From Flavobacterium glaciei (GTDB lineage Bacteria > Bacteroidota > Bacteroidia > Flavobacteriales > Flavobacteriaceae): a stretch of DNA of 64,000 bases. This document shows, piece after piece, positions 8,444-17,256 of the stretch. Each line of letters starts with the position of its first letter. The stretch's first letter is position 1. The notes under the pieces are model-generated. The model did no database searches. It had not been told where the DNA came from and was given only the letters and a program-made list of their open reading frames with translations. The translations under genes were made by a program, and so were the position numbers. The stretch spans positions 112,046-176,045 of the forward strand of contig NZ_QQBA01000006.1 in NCBI RefSeq assembly GCF_003350545.1. The letters are read 5' to 3'.

Positions 8444-10228
8444 TTATTCAATAGTCATTGATTTTAGTTTTGTTCTATAGGCTTCAAGCGCAACAGACTT
8501 GGAAATAAAACCATAGTATTTTCCATCTTTGAGAACGGGTAAGAAGGCTTTTTTTGATTTTTCAAACTTGTTCATGACTATTTCCATGCTGTCTTCCGGT
8601 GAAATGATTTCAACTGCTTCGATCATTATCTCTCTAACCAAAGTGTATTTTACTCGGTAGGTATTGAATATTATTTCTCTAATATCATTAAAATGAACAA
8701 TACCCAATAAGTTTTTTTCAGTATCTACGACAGCAAAAATCACCTGATTGGAATGTGATATTAAATCTACCAGTCTTTCTAAATTTTCATTAGGGGAAAC
8801 CGTCAAATAGTCAGTTTGAATTATGGAGGTGGTCTCTAAAGTCGAAAGGATATTGGTGTCTTTATTACTGGTAAAAGCATGCCCTTTTTTGGCTAAATTC
8901 TTTACATCCATCGAATGTTTTTCAAATCGTTTTGAGATGGCAAAACTAATAGAAGCCACAATCATCAAAGGAATCATCAAGTTGTATCCTCCTGTAATTT
9001 CAGCTATTAAGAATATCGCAGTCAAAGGAGCGTGAAACAATCCACTTAAAATTCCTGCCATTCCTACCAAAGTAAAATTACTAACAGGTAATTTAGTAAG
9101 TCCAGTCAGATTTATAAATTTAGAGAAAAAGAAACCAACATAAGATCCCAGGAATAAGGAAGGAGCAAAGTTACCTCCGTTTCCACCACTGCCTAAAGTA
9201 ATTCCAGTTGCAAAAACTTTGAGCATCATGGTCAATCCTACAAATACTAATAAAGCCCAACTATTGTCTCGAAAACCACTAAACAATGTGTTTTCCAATA
9301 ATTTTCCCGGATCATTGTCAGATAATGTTTTGATGCTTTCATATCCTTCTCCAAAAAGTGTTGGAAAAATAAAAATAAGTATCGCTAAAATGGAAGAACC
9401 AAACAATGCTTTTTTGTAAGGTGATAGTTTAAGACGTGCAAAAAAATGTTCTACTTTCTGGAAATTTCGGGAGTAATAAACGGAAATGAACCCTGTAAAT
9501 AAACCTAAAAGAATATAAAATGCAATATTATGATAATCAAAACTCTCCTGTTGTTTGAAGGATAATAAAATTTCTTCGTTTAATGCAATTACGGATACTA
9601 AAGCGCCTGTGGCTGCGGCTATCATGATAGGAGTAAAGGCTGCTATACTCACATCTACCAATAATACTTCGATAGCAAATAATACTCCTGCAATTGGAGC
9701 ATTAAAAGCTGCGGCGATTCCGGCTGCAACTCCGCAACCAATAAGTAAAGTACGGTCTTTATAGCTTAATTTATATTTTTGTGCATAGTTAGAACCAAAA
9801 GCGGCTCCTGTAATTACAATCGGACTTTCTAAACCTGCAGAACCACCCAAACCAACAGTTAATGAGCTCGTTACAATTTGGGCGTACATTTGTTTTTTTG
9901 GAATAATACTCGCTTTCTTGGCAACAGCATATAAAATTTGTGAAGTTCCTTTTTGGATGGATCCACCTAATACTTTTTTGACTACTAAAACGGTCAATAA
10001 AATACCAATTATGGGCAAAATACTATTAAGAAATCCAAGTTTCAAAATCCCGCTGACGTACGTAGCAAAAGAAAATACCCAGTGCGCAAAAGTTTTTAGT
10101 ACGATTACAGCAAATGCCGCCGAAATTCCAACTAAAACGGCAGATAAAAATATAAACTGTTTAGGAGTCAATAAGGATTGCGCAAGGGCAATTATCGTTT
10201 CTAATTTTGAAATATATTTTTTGAACAT
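8444..10228 (-). CDS. CLC-type chloride transporter with C-terminal CBS pair
   Basis: A 594-residue integral membrane protein of the CLC family. Selectivity segments: GGSAGLESPIV near residue 129 (holds the outer gating Glu), FNAPIAGVLFAIEVL near 178, GSGGNGGNFAPSLFLG near 350, and FHAPLTAIFLIAEITGGYN near 395 (the Tyr that coordinates the central chloride). The C-terminus (about 470-585) is a CBS-domain pair (ETTSIIQTDYLTVSPNEN, then VREIMIEAVEIISPEDSM), a probable nucleotide-sensing module. Hand alignment to E. coli ClcA (FNAPLAGILFIIEEM) puts Val where the inner proton glutamate E203 lies. It may therefore be channel-like or weakly coupled; this is inference. It is preceded by the AlkD-like gene about 40 bp upstream and could be co-transcribed with it. 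Confidence 0.9.
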   Translation of the reverse strand: MFKKYISKLETIIALAQSLLTPKQFIFLSAVLVGISAAFAVIVLKTFAHWVFSFATYVSGILKLGFLNSILPIIGILLTVLVVKKVLGGSIQKGTSQILYAVAKKASIIPKKQMYAQIVTSSLTVGLGGSAGLESPIVITGAAFGSNYAQKYKLSYKDRTLLIGCGVAAGIAAAFNAPIAGVLFAIEVLLVDVSIAAFTPIMIAAATGALVSVIALNEEILLSFKQQESFDYHNIAFYILLGLFTGFISVYYSRNFQKVEHFFARLKLSPYKKALFGSSILAILIFIFPTLFGEGYESIKTLSDNDPGKLLENTLFSGFRDNSWALLVFVGLTMMLKVFATGITLGSGGNGGNFAPSLFLGSYVGFFFSKFINLTGLTKLPVSNFTLVGMAGILSGLFHAPLTAIFLIAEITGGYNLMIPLMIVASISFAISKRFEKHSMDVKNLAKKGHAFTSNKDTNILSTLETTSIIQTDYLTVSPNENLERLVDLISHSNQVIFAVVDTEKNLLGIVHFNDIREIIFNTYRVKYTLVREIMIEAVEIISPEDSMEIVMNKFEKSKKAFLPVLKDGKYYGFISKSVALEAYRTKLKSMTIE

Positions 10229-10270
10229 GATACTTTTTAAAAGGGCTACAAAACTACTATATATTTTATC

Positions 10271-10939
10271 CTAACACATATTTTTTAACGCTTCTTTTGT
10301 GCTTAATGGTTTTAAAGTATTTGTTTTTACAAATTCTTTGACCGCCTCAGGATTCGATTTTGCGTACTCACGTAATGCCCAGCCAATTGCTTTTTGAATA
10401 AAAAACGCTTTAGAATGTGCATGATTTAAACATTCGGAAAATAAAAAATCAACATTTGTTTTTTGTTTGTAACCCAATTGAAATAAAATGGCGCTTCGGT
10501 GCAACCACATATTATCTGACTTTGAAAATCGTTCTATAGTTTTTTTTGTTTCTAAAGGGAATTCTAAAAGATATTCACCCAAGATATACTTCGCTATGGT
10601 GTCGACACTATCCCACCAAGAATTAGTAGTTATCAATTTTTCAATCAGCTGAATATCTTCTTTTTTATAATTCCCTTTAAGTTCTTTTATTAAAATCTCA
10701 ATCGCACAATAATGAAATTCCCTTTCATTTTTCGAATATAAATCTAATGCTATTGCTCTTGCGTTTGCTGAGACCTCTTCTTTGTTTTCTTTCCAAATTT
10801 CCTTGAAAATACGTCTTCGTTCTTCGGTTTTTATTCCAAAAAACGGAAAATTATTCTTCATGTATTTTGCCATGGCAAAAGTATTTTCAGGATTTTTATT
10901 TGCTGTAAAAGCGTTTTCTAAGGCAAGTATAAAGTTCAT
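10271..10939 (-). CDS. DNA alkylation repair enzyme (AlkD-like HEAT-repeat glycosylase)
   Basis: A 222-residue all-helical protein of the AlkC/AlkD family, DNA glycosylases that excise N3- and N7-alkylated purines using stacked HEAT-like repeats. Family-typical segments: NNFPFFGIKTEERR near the start, TTNSWWDSVDTIAKYILG (the Trp/Asp pair at the DNA-facing concave surface), MWLHRSAILFQLGYK and FFIQKAIGWALREYAK near the C-terminus. Length fits the family. It lies 42 bp upstream of the CLC gene on the same strand and about 40 bp downstream of the ggt pair. It acts in the cytoplasm on DNA; no partner is required in known members. Confidence 0.88.
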   Translation of the reverse strand: MNFILALENAFTANKNPENTFAMAKYMKNNFPFFGIKTEERRRIFKEIWKENKEEVSANARAIALDLYSKNEREFHYCAIEILIKELKGNYKKEDIQLIEKLITTNSWWDSVDTIAKYILGEYLLEFPLETKKTIERFSKSDNMWLHRSAILFQLGYKQKTNVDFLFSECLNHAHSKAFFIQKAIGWALREYAKSNPEAVKEFVKTNTLKPLSTKEALKNMC

Positions 10940-10958
10940 AAAGATTTAAATTTTTAAT

Positions 10959-10980
10959 CATCCTGAGCGCAGTCGAAGGG
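10959..10980. repeat. Short REP-like motif
   Basis: The string TCATCCTGAGCGCAGTCGAA sits in the gap between the AlkD-like gene and the first ggt. From memory, this CTTCGACTGCGCTCAGGATGA-type word is widely scattered in bacterial intergenic DNA, including Bacteroidetes. It is a single copy in this window. Confidence 0.45.
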
Positions 10981-12666
10981 CTAAAATCCAACGGCTTTAT
11001 CGTCTCCTCTAAAATCAGCGCCACCTTCGAGTTTTTTATTTGGTAAAACTAAAATGGCATCTACTTTTCCTATAACAGGTGTCGTCTTTTCGTTGATTAA
11101 ATATCCTTTTGATTTCAAGGTTTCGAAGGTTTTAGTGTCGAAAGTATTCGGTTCAAAAGTGATTAAATCTGGCAGCCATTGATGGTGAAATCGTGGCGCA
11201 TTAACAGCTTCCTGCATACTCAAATCATACTCATAAACATTTAATATCGTTTGCAATACCGAAGTAATTATCGTAGAACCACCCGGAGAACCCACAACCA
11301 TGAATAATTTCCCGTTTTTCTCAACAATTGTTGGTGTCATCGAACTCAGCATTCTTTTTTGTGGCGCAATACTGTTGGCTTCATTTCCTACTAACCCAAA
11401 CATATTGGGTTCACCTGGTTTGGCACTGAAATCATCCATTTCGTTGTTGAGGAAAAAACCTAGTTCATCACAATAATATTTAGAACCATAACCGTCATTT
11501 AATGTAGTAGTAGACGAAACTGCATTGCCAAACTGATCCACAATCGAATAATGGGTTGTCTCCGTACTTTCATTATACGTTACTTTTCCTTCTTTTATAT
11601 CTGATGATAAAGTGGCTTTTTGAAAACTGAAATTCGACATTCTTTGTTTCAAATAATCATCTGCCATTAAAGCTTTTAAAGGAATTTTTACAAAATCAGG
11701 GTCACCCAGATAATAACTTCTGTCGGCATACGCTCTTCTTTCAGCTTCTACAATAACTTGAATGGCTTCCGTTGAATTATGGCCCATTTTAGCCAGATCA
11801 AAAGGCGCTATCATTTTGAATATTTCAGCTAGACATATTCCGCCGCTGCTGGGAGGAGGCATAGAAATAACCTTTAAATCTTTGTAGTCAAAAGTAAGTG
11901 GCGTTCGCCATTTGGCTTCGTATTTTGCCAAATCTTCTAAGGTGATTATAGCTCCTTTTTGCTCAAGGTATTTGACTAATGTTTTAGCAGTTTCACCTTT
12001 GTAAAATTCATCTCTACCATTCTTTGAAATTCTTTTCAATGTGGTCGCGAGGGCAGGATATTTGATGATATCATTTTCTTTAAAAGCAGTAGCAAATAGT
12101 GTTTTATCACCATTTACTTTTATGATTTTGTCACGATAAGCAGCTAATCTATCTTCTTGTTTTTTGGTAACAATAACTCCTCTTTCGGCTAATGCAATTA
12201 CCGGTTTTAGTATTTCCTCAATAGGTAATGAACCCAATTTTTCATGAACTGCAAAAACGCCAGCAATTGTTCCAGGAATTCCAATAGCAAGTGGAGATTC
12301 TGTACTTTTTCCTTTAATAACATTTCCTTTTTCGTCCAGAAACATATCTTTAGTTGCCGCCAATGGTGCTTTTTCTCGGTAATCCAAAGAACCAATTTCG
12401 CCGTTTGCTTTTCGATAGACCATAAAACCGCCACCTCCAAGATTTCCCGCAAACGGATAAGCTACGGCCAAAGCCAATTCAGTAGCAACCATAGCATCAA
12501 AAGCATTACCTCCTTTTTTCATGATTTCAACTCCAATTTTTGAAGCTTCTTCACGTGCCGAAACTACCATTGTTTCATTTGCAACTAATCCTGTGGGCTG
12601 AACCATATTTTTTTGGGTTTTACAACCAATAGACAAAACACTCAATAGAATAATAATTTTTTTCAT
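10981..12666 (-). CDS. ggt: Gamma-glutamyltransferase lipoprotein (downstream copy)
   Basis: Transfers or hydrolyses the gamma-glutamyl group of glutathione and related peptides; an N-terminal-nucleophile enzyme that self-cleaves into large and small subunits. It has 561 residues. The signal peptide ends in a lipobox (LLSVLSIGC), so it is an anchored periplasmic lipoprotein. The nucleophile Thr is the first residue of TTHYSIVDQFGNAVSSTTT near residue 362, the usual GGT cleavage site. Also visible: GGNAFDAMVATELALAV near 50, PPPSSGGICLAEI, and SSMTPTIVEKNGK plus GSPGGSTIITSV in the small subunit. It lies 17 bp downstream of a close paralogue of identical length, clearly a tandem duplication in one operon. 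Confidence 0.95.
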   Translation of the reverse strand: MKKIIILLSVLSIGCKTQKNMVQPTGLVANETMVVSAREEASKIGVEIMKKGGNAFDAMVATELALAVAYPFAGNLGGGGFMVYRKANGEIGSLDYREKAPLAATKDMFLDEKGNVIKGKSTESPLAIGIPGTIAGVFAVHEKLGSLPIEEILKPVIALAERGVIVTKKQEDRLAAYRDKIIKVNGDKTLFATAFKENDIIKYPALATTLKRISKNGRDEFYKGETAKTLVKYLEQKGAIITLEDLAKYEAKWRTPLTFDYKDLKVISMPPPSSGGICLAEIFKMIAPFDLAKMGHNSTEAIQVIVEAERRAYADRSYYLGDPDFVKIPLKALMADDYLKQRMSNFSFQKATLSSDIKEGKVTYNESTETTHYSIVDQFGNAVSSTTTLNDGYGSKYYCDELGFFLNNEMDDFSAKPGEPNMFGLVGNEANSIAPQKRMLSSMTPTIVEKNGKLFMVVGSPGGSTIITSVLQTILNVYEYDLSMQEAVNAPRFHHQWLPDLITFEPNTFDTKTFETLKSKGYLINEKTTPVIGKVDAILVLPNKKLEGGADFRGDDKAVGF

Positions 12667-12683
12667 CCTAAATTAAATAAATT

Positions 12684-14369
12684 TTAAAAACCAACGGCTT
12701 TATTATCACCTCTCTTATCTGCACCACCTTCTAATTTTCCATTTGGTAGAACTAAAACAGCATCAACTTCACCAATAATTTCTTTGTTTTTTTCATTGAT
12801 TAGATATCCTTTTTTCTTCAAATTATTTAATAGTTCTTTATCGAAAGAATTAGGTTCAAAAGTAATTTCGTCCGGCATCCATTGATGATGAAAACGGGGT
12901 GCATTTACTGCTTCTTGCATACTCATATCAAATTCATACACATTCAAAATCGTTTGCAACACCGATGTGATAATGGTGGAACCTCCCGGCGTTCCTACAA
13001 CCATAAATAATTTATTGTCTTTTTCGACAATCGTTGGCGTCATGGAACTCAACATTCTTTTTCCGGGAGCAATGCTGTTAGCTTCACTTCCAGTCAGTCC
13101 ATATAAGTTAGGAACTCCTGGTTTAGCACTGAAATCATCCATCTGATTATTCAAAAAGAAACCCAATTCATCGCAATATATCTTAGAACCATAATTATCA
13201 TTCAAAGTAGTTGTTGCTGAAACTGCATTACCTTCAGCATCTACAATAGAATAATGAGTGGTTTGATTGCTTTCATATCCTTTAATTTCTCCGTGAGCAA
13301 TATCCGAAGACTTAGAAGCTTGATCGAATGAAAAATCACGCATTCTTTTTTCTAAATAAGATGGACTTAGTAATTCTTTAATTGGAAGTTTTACAAAATC
13401 TGGATCACCCAAGAAATAATTCCTGTCAGCATACGCTCTTCGTTCTGCTTCTGTAATTACTTGAATCGTTTTTACGCTGTTGTGACCCATTTGCGAAAGG
13501 TTGTAGGGCTCAATCATTTTCATGATTTGATTGAGACAAATTCCACCGCTACTTGGAGGAGACATCGAAGTGATTTTTAAATTTTTATATTGAAAAGTAA
13601 TTGGAGTTCGCCACATGGCATCATAACTTTTTAAATCTTCAATTGTAGCATTTCCGCCTTTTTTAGCCAGAAAAGCAACTAACTTTTGAGCAGTTTCTCC
13701 TTTGTAAAATTCATCCCGACCGTTTTTAGCAATTCGTTTTAATGTTGCTGCTAATGCGGTATATTTTATCGTATCATTTTCTTTATATGCTTTAGAAAAC
13801 AAACTATTCTTACCATTGCTTTTTATAAAGGAAGCTCTGTAATAAGCCAAGCTTTCGGCTTGAAATTTAGTTACAACAACGCCTCTTTCTGCCAAGGCAA
13901 TTACTGGTTTTAGAATTTCACTTATAGGTAAAGAACCATATTTTTTATGCACTTCAAATATTCCTGCAATCGTACCCGGAATTCCCGATGCTAAAGCCGT
14001 TGCAGTACTTTTCCCTTCAATTACATTTTTTTTTTTGTCCAGAAACATATCTTTTGTGGCTGCTAAAGGTGCTTTTTCTCTATAATCTATAGCTCCAGTT
14101 TCTCCATTGGCTTTTCTGAAAACCATGAAACCTCCACCACCAATATTTCCTGCTTGTGGATGAGAAACCGCTAATGCCAGTTCTGTGGCAACCATCGCGT
14201 CAAAAGCATTTCCACCTTTTTTCATGATTTCCACTCCAATCTGTGAAGCTTCTTCACGAGCAGAAACTACCATAGCTTTTGATGTTACTAATCCGGTTGG
14301 TTCTACCGTTTTTTCATTCGATTTACAACCTAAAACGGCCAAGGCAAGTAGGAAAATTATTTTTTTCAT
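12684..14369 (-). CDS. ggt: Gamma-glutamyltransferase lipoprotein (upstream copy)
   Basis: Same enzyme family as the next gene, also 561 residues, with lipobox LALAVLGC. The catalytic Thr opens TTHYSIVDAEGNAVSATTT near residue 362. GGNAFDAMVATELALAVS, SPPSSGGICLNQI and GTPGGSTIITSV are conserved. The two copies align without gaps over most of their length and differ mainly in the large-subunit surface (for example KLVAFLAKKGGNATIEDL against TLVKYLEQKGAIITLEDL), so the duplication is not recent. It is the first gene of the pair and would carry the promoter. Two periplasmic GGTs suggest use of gamma-glutamyl peptides as amino-acid or sulfur source; that is inference. Confidence 0.95.
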   Translation of the reverse strand: MKKIIFLLALAVLGCKSNEKTVEPTGLVTSKAMVVSAREEASQIGVEIMKKGGNAFDAMVATELALAVSHPQAGNIGGGGFMVFRKANGETGAIDYREKAPLAATKDMFLDKKKNVIEGKSTATALASGIPGTIAGIFEVHKKYGSLPISEILKPVIALAERGVVVTKFQAESLAYYRASFIKSNGKNSLFSKAYKENDTIKYTALAATLKRIAKNGRDEFYKGETAQKLVAFLAKKGGNATIEDLKSYDAMWRTPITFQYKNLKITSMSPPSSGGICLNQIMKMIEPYNLSQMGHNSVKTIQVITEAERRAYADRNYFLGDPDFVKLPIKELLSPSYLEKRMRDFSFDQASKSSDIAHGEIKGYESNQTTHYSIVDAEGNAVSATTTLNDNYGSKIYCDELGFFLNNQMDDFSAKPGVPNLYGLTGSEANSIAPGKRMLSSMTPTIVEKDNKLFMVVGTPGGSTIITSVLQTILNVYEFDMSMQEAVNAPRFHHQWMPDEITFEPNSFDKELLNNLKKKGYLINEKNKEIIGEVDAVLVLPNGKLEGGADKRGDNKAVGF

Positions 14370-14431
14370 TGTACAATATATTTAGTTGTATTGTTTTGGT
14401 TGTTTTTAATCAGTAATGCTACAAATGGTTT

Positions 14432-14450
14432 AACCACATAGAGACATAGA
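14432..14450 (+). repeat. Left inverted repeat of the GxxExxY unit
   Basis: AACCACATAGAGACATAGA. It matches the complement of 15043-15061 with one central mismatch (G against A). Confidence 0.75.
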
Positions 14451-14509
14451 ATTTTAGTTTGCTTATTAAAGAAGCTTCGCATAGTAATAGATTTCATAGA
14501 CGAATTTAA

Positions 14510-14923
14510 TTATTCTTTTGGTAAAGTTTTATAAAATTCATTAACAAAGGTCTTTTGTCCTTCTTTGAAAATATTATAACAATTAAAATTTATCAATATA
14601 CCTTTAGGAGATTTTAATAATTTCATATGATTCAAAAGTTTTGCTTCAAAAGCAGGATGCATTTCTGTTACTGCTTTGAACTCAATAACAATTAAGTTTT
14701 CAACTAACAAATCACATCTAAAATCAGATTCCATGATTTTACCTTTGTAAATGACGGGTATTTTAAGCTCTGATATAAAATTAATATTCCGCACCCGTAA
14801 TTCCTCTTTCATGCATTGGTGATAGACACTTTCTAATAAACCCCTACCCATGATTTTATGAACTTCTATCGCTGCTCCAATAATTTGAAAGCTTAATTCA
14901 TTTAGATATTTTTGTGTAGTCAT
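14510..14923 (-). CDS. GxxExxY family protein (PD-(D/E)XK-like)
   Basis: A 137-residue protein with the family's naming motif GRGLLESVY near residue 26, followed by VIYKGKIMESDFRCDLLVENLIVIEFKAV, in which the D...E-x-K pattern (RCDLLV, VIEFKAV) matches the PD-(D/E)XK nuclease core. The C-terminus has LLNHMKLLKSPKGILINF, typical of the family (TIGR04256). Function is not established in the literature I know; the fold suggests DNA or RNA cleavage. The gene stands alone between ggt and the ACP phosphodiesterase gene, flanked by inverted repeats. The N-terminal NELSFQIIGAAIEVHKIMG is also standard for the family, so the ATG at 14921-14923 is secure. Confidence 0.9.
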   Translation of the reverse strand: MTTQKYLNELSFQIIGAAIEVHKIMGRGLLESVYHQCMKEELRVRNINFISELKIPVIYKGKIMESDFRCDLLVENLIVIEFKAVTEMHPAFEAKLLNHMKLLKSPKGILINFNCYNIFKEGQKTFVNEFYKTLPKE

Positions 14924-15042
14924 ATTTAGCCATTTCGAATTTTAATGTACTTTAAACTTTATTGTTTTAATTAAAATATTGTCTTTGAAATATTACTATG
15001 TTTAAAAATTATTTTCTAATCTTTTATTGTAATTAAAAACAA

Positions 15043-15061
15043 ACCTATGTTTCTATGTGGT
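15043..15061 (-). repeat. Right inverted repeat of the GxxExxY unit
   Basis: On the minus strand: TACCACATAGAAACATAGG. It is the partner of 14432-14450 and lies a few bases beyond the stop codon of the ACP phosphodiesterase gene (15069). Confidence 0.75.
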
Positions 15062-15068
15062 AAATAAA

Positions 15069-15650
15069 TTAACCAATTCTTTTTTGTGTTGCAAAAACGT
15101 TCAATTCTTGAAAGAAACTCGTGAATTCCTCTTCAAATTCTGAGTAAAATTCAGAAAGTTCATTAGTAGCAAACCGCATTTTAGATTCATTTTTAGTTCG
15201 TTGATCCATTTGAGTCAAAATACGATGGATTCCTTCGATTGTTTGATAACTCACCAACCAGTTTTGTTCGATCATATAAGGCATTATTTGCTTGGTTCTT
15301 TCTGAAAGAATACTATGGTTATCGTGTAAGGATTGATAAAATCGATTGACAAATTCTTCTAGTTTTTCATCGGAATACCTATTCCAATTTTTAGCTAAAA
15401 AATGATCGTAAAATACATCCACTATTACACCTGCATAATGATGGTATTTTTCATGCAGTTTTTTAGTGCTTTGCCTAAAAATGGGATGTGCATCGGTAAA
15501 AGTGTCAATGGCACGATGCAGAATGATTCCTTTTTGAATTTCTAATGGATAACATTCAAAATGCTTCCCCCGAATTCCATCAGCCATAAAATTGCCAATT
15601 TTGATTGAATCATTTTCACCAGAAAGATAGATGTGTGCTAGAAAATTCAT
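15069..15650 (-). CDS. Acyl carrier protein phosphodiesterase (AcpH/DUF479 family)
   Basis: A 193-residue HD-like metallophosphodiesterase family that removes the 4'-phosphopantetheine group from holo-ACP. The N-terminus MNFLAHIYLSG is the family hallmark, followed by GNFMADGIRG, the histidine/aspartate cluster HRAIDTFTDAHP and DVFYDHFLAKNW; these residues form the metal site in the family. The length equals E. coli AcpH. It is a single gene, divergent from glmM, with the shared upstream region at 15651-15769. Some members are annotated only as DUF479, so substrate assignment is by family. Confidence 0.85.
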   Translation of the reverse strand: MNFLAHIYLSGENDSIKIGNFMADGIRGKHFECYPLEIQKGIILHRAIDTFTDAHPIFRQSTKKLHEKYHHYAGVIVDVFYDHFLAKNWNRYSDEKLEEFVNRFYQSLHDNHSILSERTKQIMPYMIEQNWLVSYQTIEGIHRILTQMDQRTKNESKMRFATNELSEFYSEFEEEFTSFFQELNVFATQKRIG

Positions 15651-15695
15651 TCGCCTAATTTAGGAATTTAAATGAGGAATTTTGAAATCTAAATG

Positions 15696-15725
15696 ACTTT
15701 TATAAACCGTCAATTATTATATTTG
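15696..15725 (+). promoter_or_regulatory. Probable glmM promoter
   Basis: TATATTTG at 15718-15725 matches the Bacteroidetes -7 consensus TAnnTTTG, 44 bp before the glmM ATG. The -33 TTG is not clear at the right spacing. Confidence 0.4.
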
Positions 15726-15769
15726 TGAGCTATTTAAAATTTATAATTCAAAAATTAAAATAATAATCA

Positions 15770-17158
15770 ATGACTTTAATAAAATCAATATCAGGAATAC
15801 GTGGAACTATCGGAGGTAAAGTTGGTGATAATCTGACTCCTGTTGATGCAGTTAAATTTGCTTCGGCGTATGGAACTTGGTTGAAAAAATATATTGGTAA
15901 AGAAAAAATCACTGTTGTTGTAGGTCGTGATGCCCGTATTTCGGGACCAATGATTCATAATTTAGTGGTAAACACTTTAATTGGTTTAGGAATTGACGTG
16001 ATTGATTTAGGTCTTTCGACGACGCCAACTGTGGAGGTTGCTGTTCCTCTTGAAAAAGCTGAAGGTGGAATAATCCTTACGGCTTCTCACAACCCAAAAC
16101 AATGGAATGCCTTGAAATTATTGAATGAAAAAGGAGAATTCTTAAACGGAGAAGAAGGACTTAAAATTCTTGAAATTGCTGAAGCGGAAGCTTTCGATTT
16201 CTCGGATGTGGATGATTTAGGCGAAATTATGATTAACGATGCTTACATGGATATTCATATTGACGAGGTACTAAATTTACCTTTGGTAGATGTTGATGCC
16301 GTAAAAGCAGCTAAATTTAAAGTCGTTGTGGATGGCGTAAATTCTTCGGGGGGAATAATTATACCAAGATTATTGGAATTAATGGGCGTTGAAGTGGTCG
16401 AATTATATTGCGAACCTAACGGACATTTCCCTCATAATCCAGAACCGTTGAAAGAGCATTTGACTGATATTTCAGAATTAGTTGTTAAAGAAAAAGCCGA
16501 TTTAGGAATCGTTGTTGATCCAGATGTTGATCGTTTGGCTTTCATTTGTGAAGACGGAGAAATGTTTGGCGAAGAATACACTTTGGTAGCTTGCGCTGAT
16601 TATGTTTTGAGTAAAACTCCTGGAAATACGGTATCGAATATGTCATCTTCCCGCGCCTTGCGTGATGTAACCAACTTGCACAACGGAAGCTATGAAGCTA
16701 GTGCAGTAGGTGAGGTGAACGTAGTGGAATTGATGAAGAAGAACAATGCAGTTATTGGTGGTGAAGGAAACGGAGGGATTATATATCCTGAGTTGCATTA
16801 CGGTCGTGATAGTTTGGTAGGAGTTGCTTTGTTTTTAACACATTTAGCCAACAAAAAAATGACAGTTTCGGCCTTGCGTGCTTCGTATCCGGAGTATTAT
16901 ATGAGCAAAAACAAAATTGAATTGACACCACAAATTGATGTCGATGCGATTCTAATTGCTATGACCGAGAAATATAAAAATGAAGATATTACTACTATTG
17001 ATGGAGTCAAAATTGATTTTGCTGAAAATTGGGTACATCTTAGAAAATCAAATACGGAACCAATTATTCGTATTTATACCGAAGCTTCTTCACAAGAAAA
17101 AGCAGATACTTTAGCACTTCGAATCATTGATGAAATAAAAGCTGTAGCTGGGTTATAA
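15770..17158 (+). CDS. glmM: Phosphoglucosamine mutase
   Basis: Interconverts glucosamine-6-phosphate and glucosamine-1-phosphate on the route to UDP-GlcNAc for peptidoglycan and lipid A. It has 462 residues and four phosphohexomutase domains. Catalytic phosphoserine loop TASHNPKQWNALKL near residue 103; metal-binding DPDVDR near 249; sugar-binding GGEGNGG near 331; phosphate-binding RKSNTEPIIRIY near 424. The N-terminus SISGIRGTIGG matches bacterial GlmM/ManB relatives. A phosphomannomutase or phosphoglucomutase activity cannot be excluded, because Bacteroidetes often annotate this gene as glmM on the basis of position and similarity. It has its own terminator at 17185. Confidence 0.88.
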   Translation: MTLIKSISGIRGTIGGKVGDNLTPVDAVKFASAYGTWLKKYIGKEKITVVVGRDARISGPMIHNLVVNTLIGLGIDVIDLGLSTTPTVEVAVPLEKAEGGIILTASHNPKQWNALKLLNEKGEFLNGEEGLKILEIAEAEAFDFSDVDDLGEIMINDAYMDIHIDEVLNLPLVDVDAVKAAKFKVVVDGVNSSGGIIIPRLLELMGVEVVELYCEPNGHFPHNPEPLKEHLTDISELVVKEKADLGIVVDPDVDRLAFICEDGEMFGEEYTLVACADYVLSKTPGNTVSNMSSSRALRDVTNLHNGSYEASAVGEVNVVELMKKNNAVIGGEGNGGIIYPELHYGRDSLVGVALFLTHLANKKMTVSALRASYPEYYMSKNKIELTPQIDVDAILIAMTEKYKNEDITTIDGVKIDFAENWVHLRKSNTEPIIRIYTEASSQEKADTLALRIIDEIKAVAGL

Positions 17159-17184
17159 AAGTGGTCAAAAAGATTAAATATAGT

Positions 17185-17217
17185 AAGCCTGTTCGATTAA
17201 TTGAACAGGCTTTTTTT
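17185..17217 (+). terminator. Rho-independent terminator of glmM
   Basis: AAGCCTGTTC, 8-base loop, GAACAGGCTT, then a run of T. It lies 27 bp after the glmM stop. Confidence 0.9.
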
Positions 17218-17256
17218 ATCTTGAAATGGATTTGAATTTAAATTATTTCATATTCG

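Larger units (their letters stand above)
14432..15062. mobile_element. Candidate mini-element: GxxExxY gene between inverted repeats
   Basis: An 18-bp inverted repeat with one mismatch (ACCACATAGAGACATAG at the left; ACCACATAGAAACATAG on the minus strand at the right) brackets a single gene of the GxxExxY family. The gene-to-repeat spacing (about 60 bp downstream, 120 bp upstream) resembles the DUF559 unit at 4867-5525. Mobility is inferred from architecture only. Confidence 0.4.

Noticed and set aside
12207..12452. Frames inside ggt on both strands
   Set aside because: Shadows of the gamma-glutamyltransferase gene.
14369..15069. CRISPR-like or phage-like interpretation of the short inverted repeats
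   Set aside because: Only two copies with a gene between, no spacer array and no cas, integrase or capsid genes nearby.
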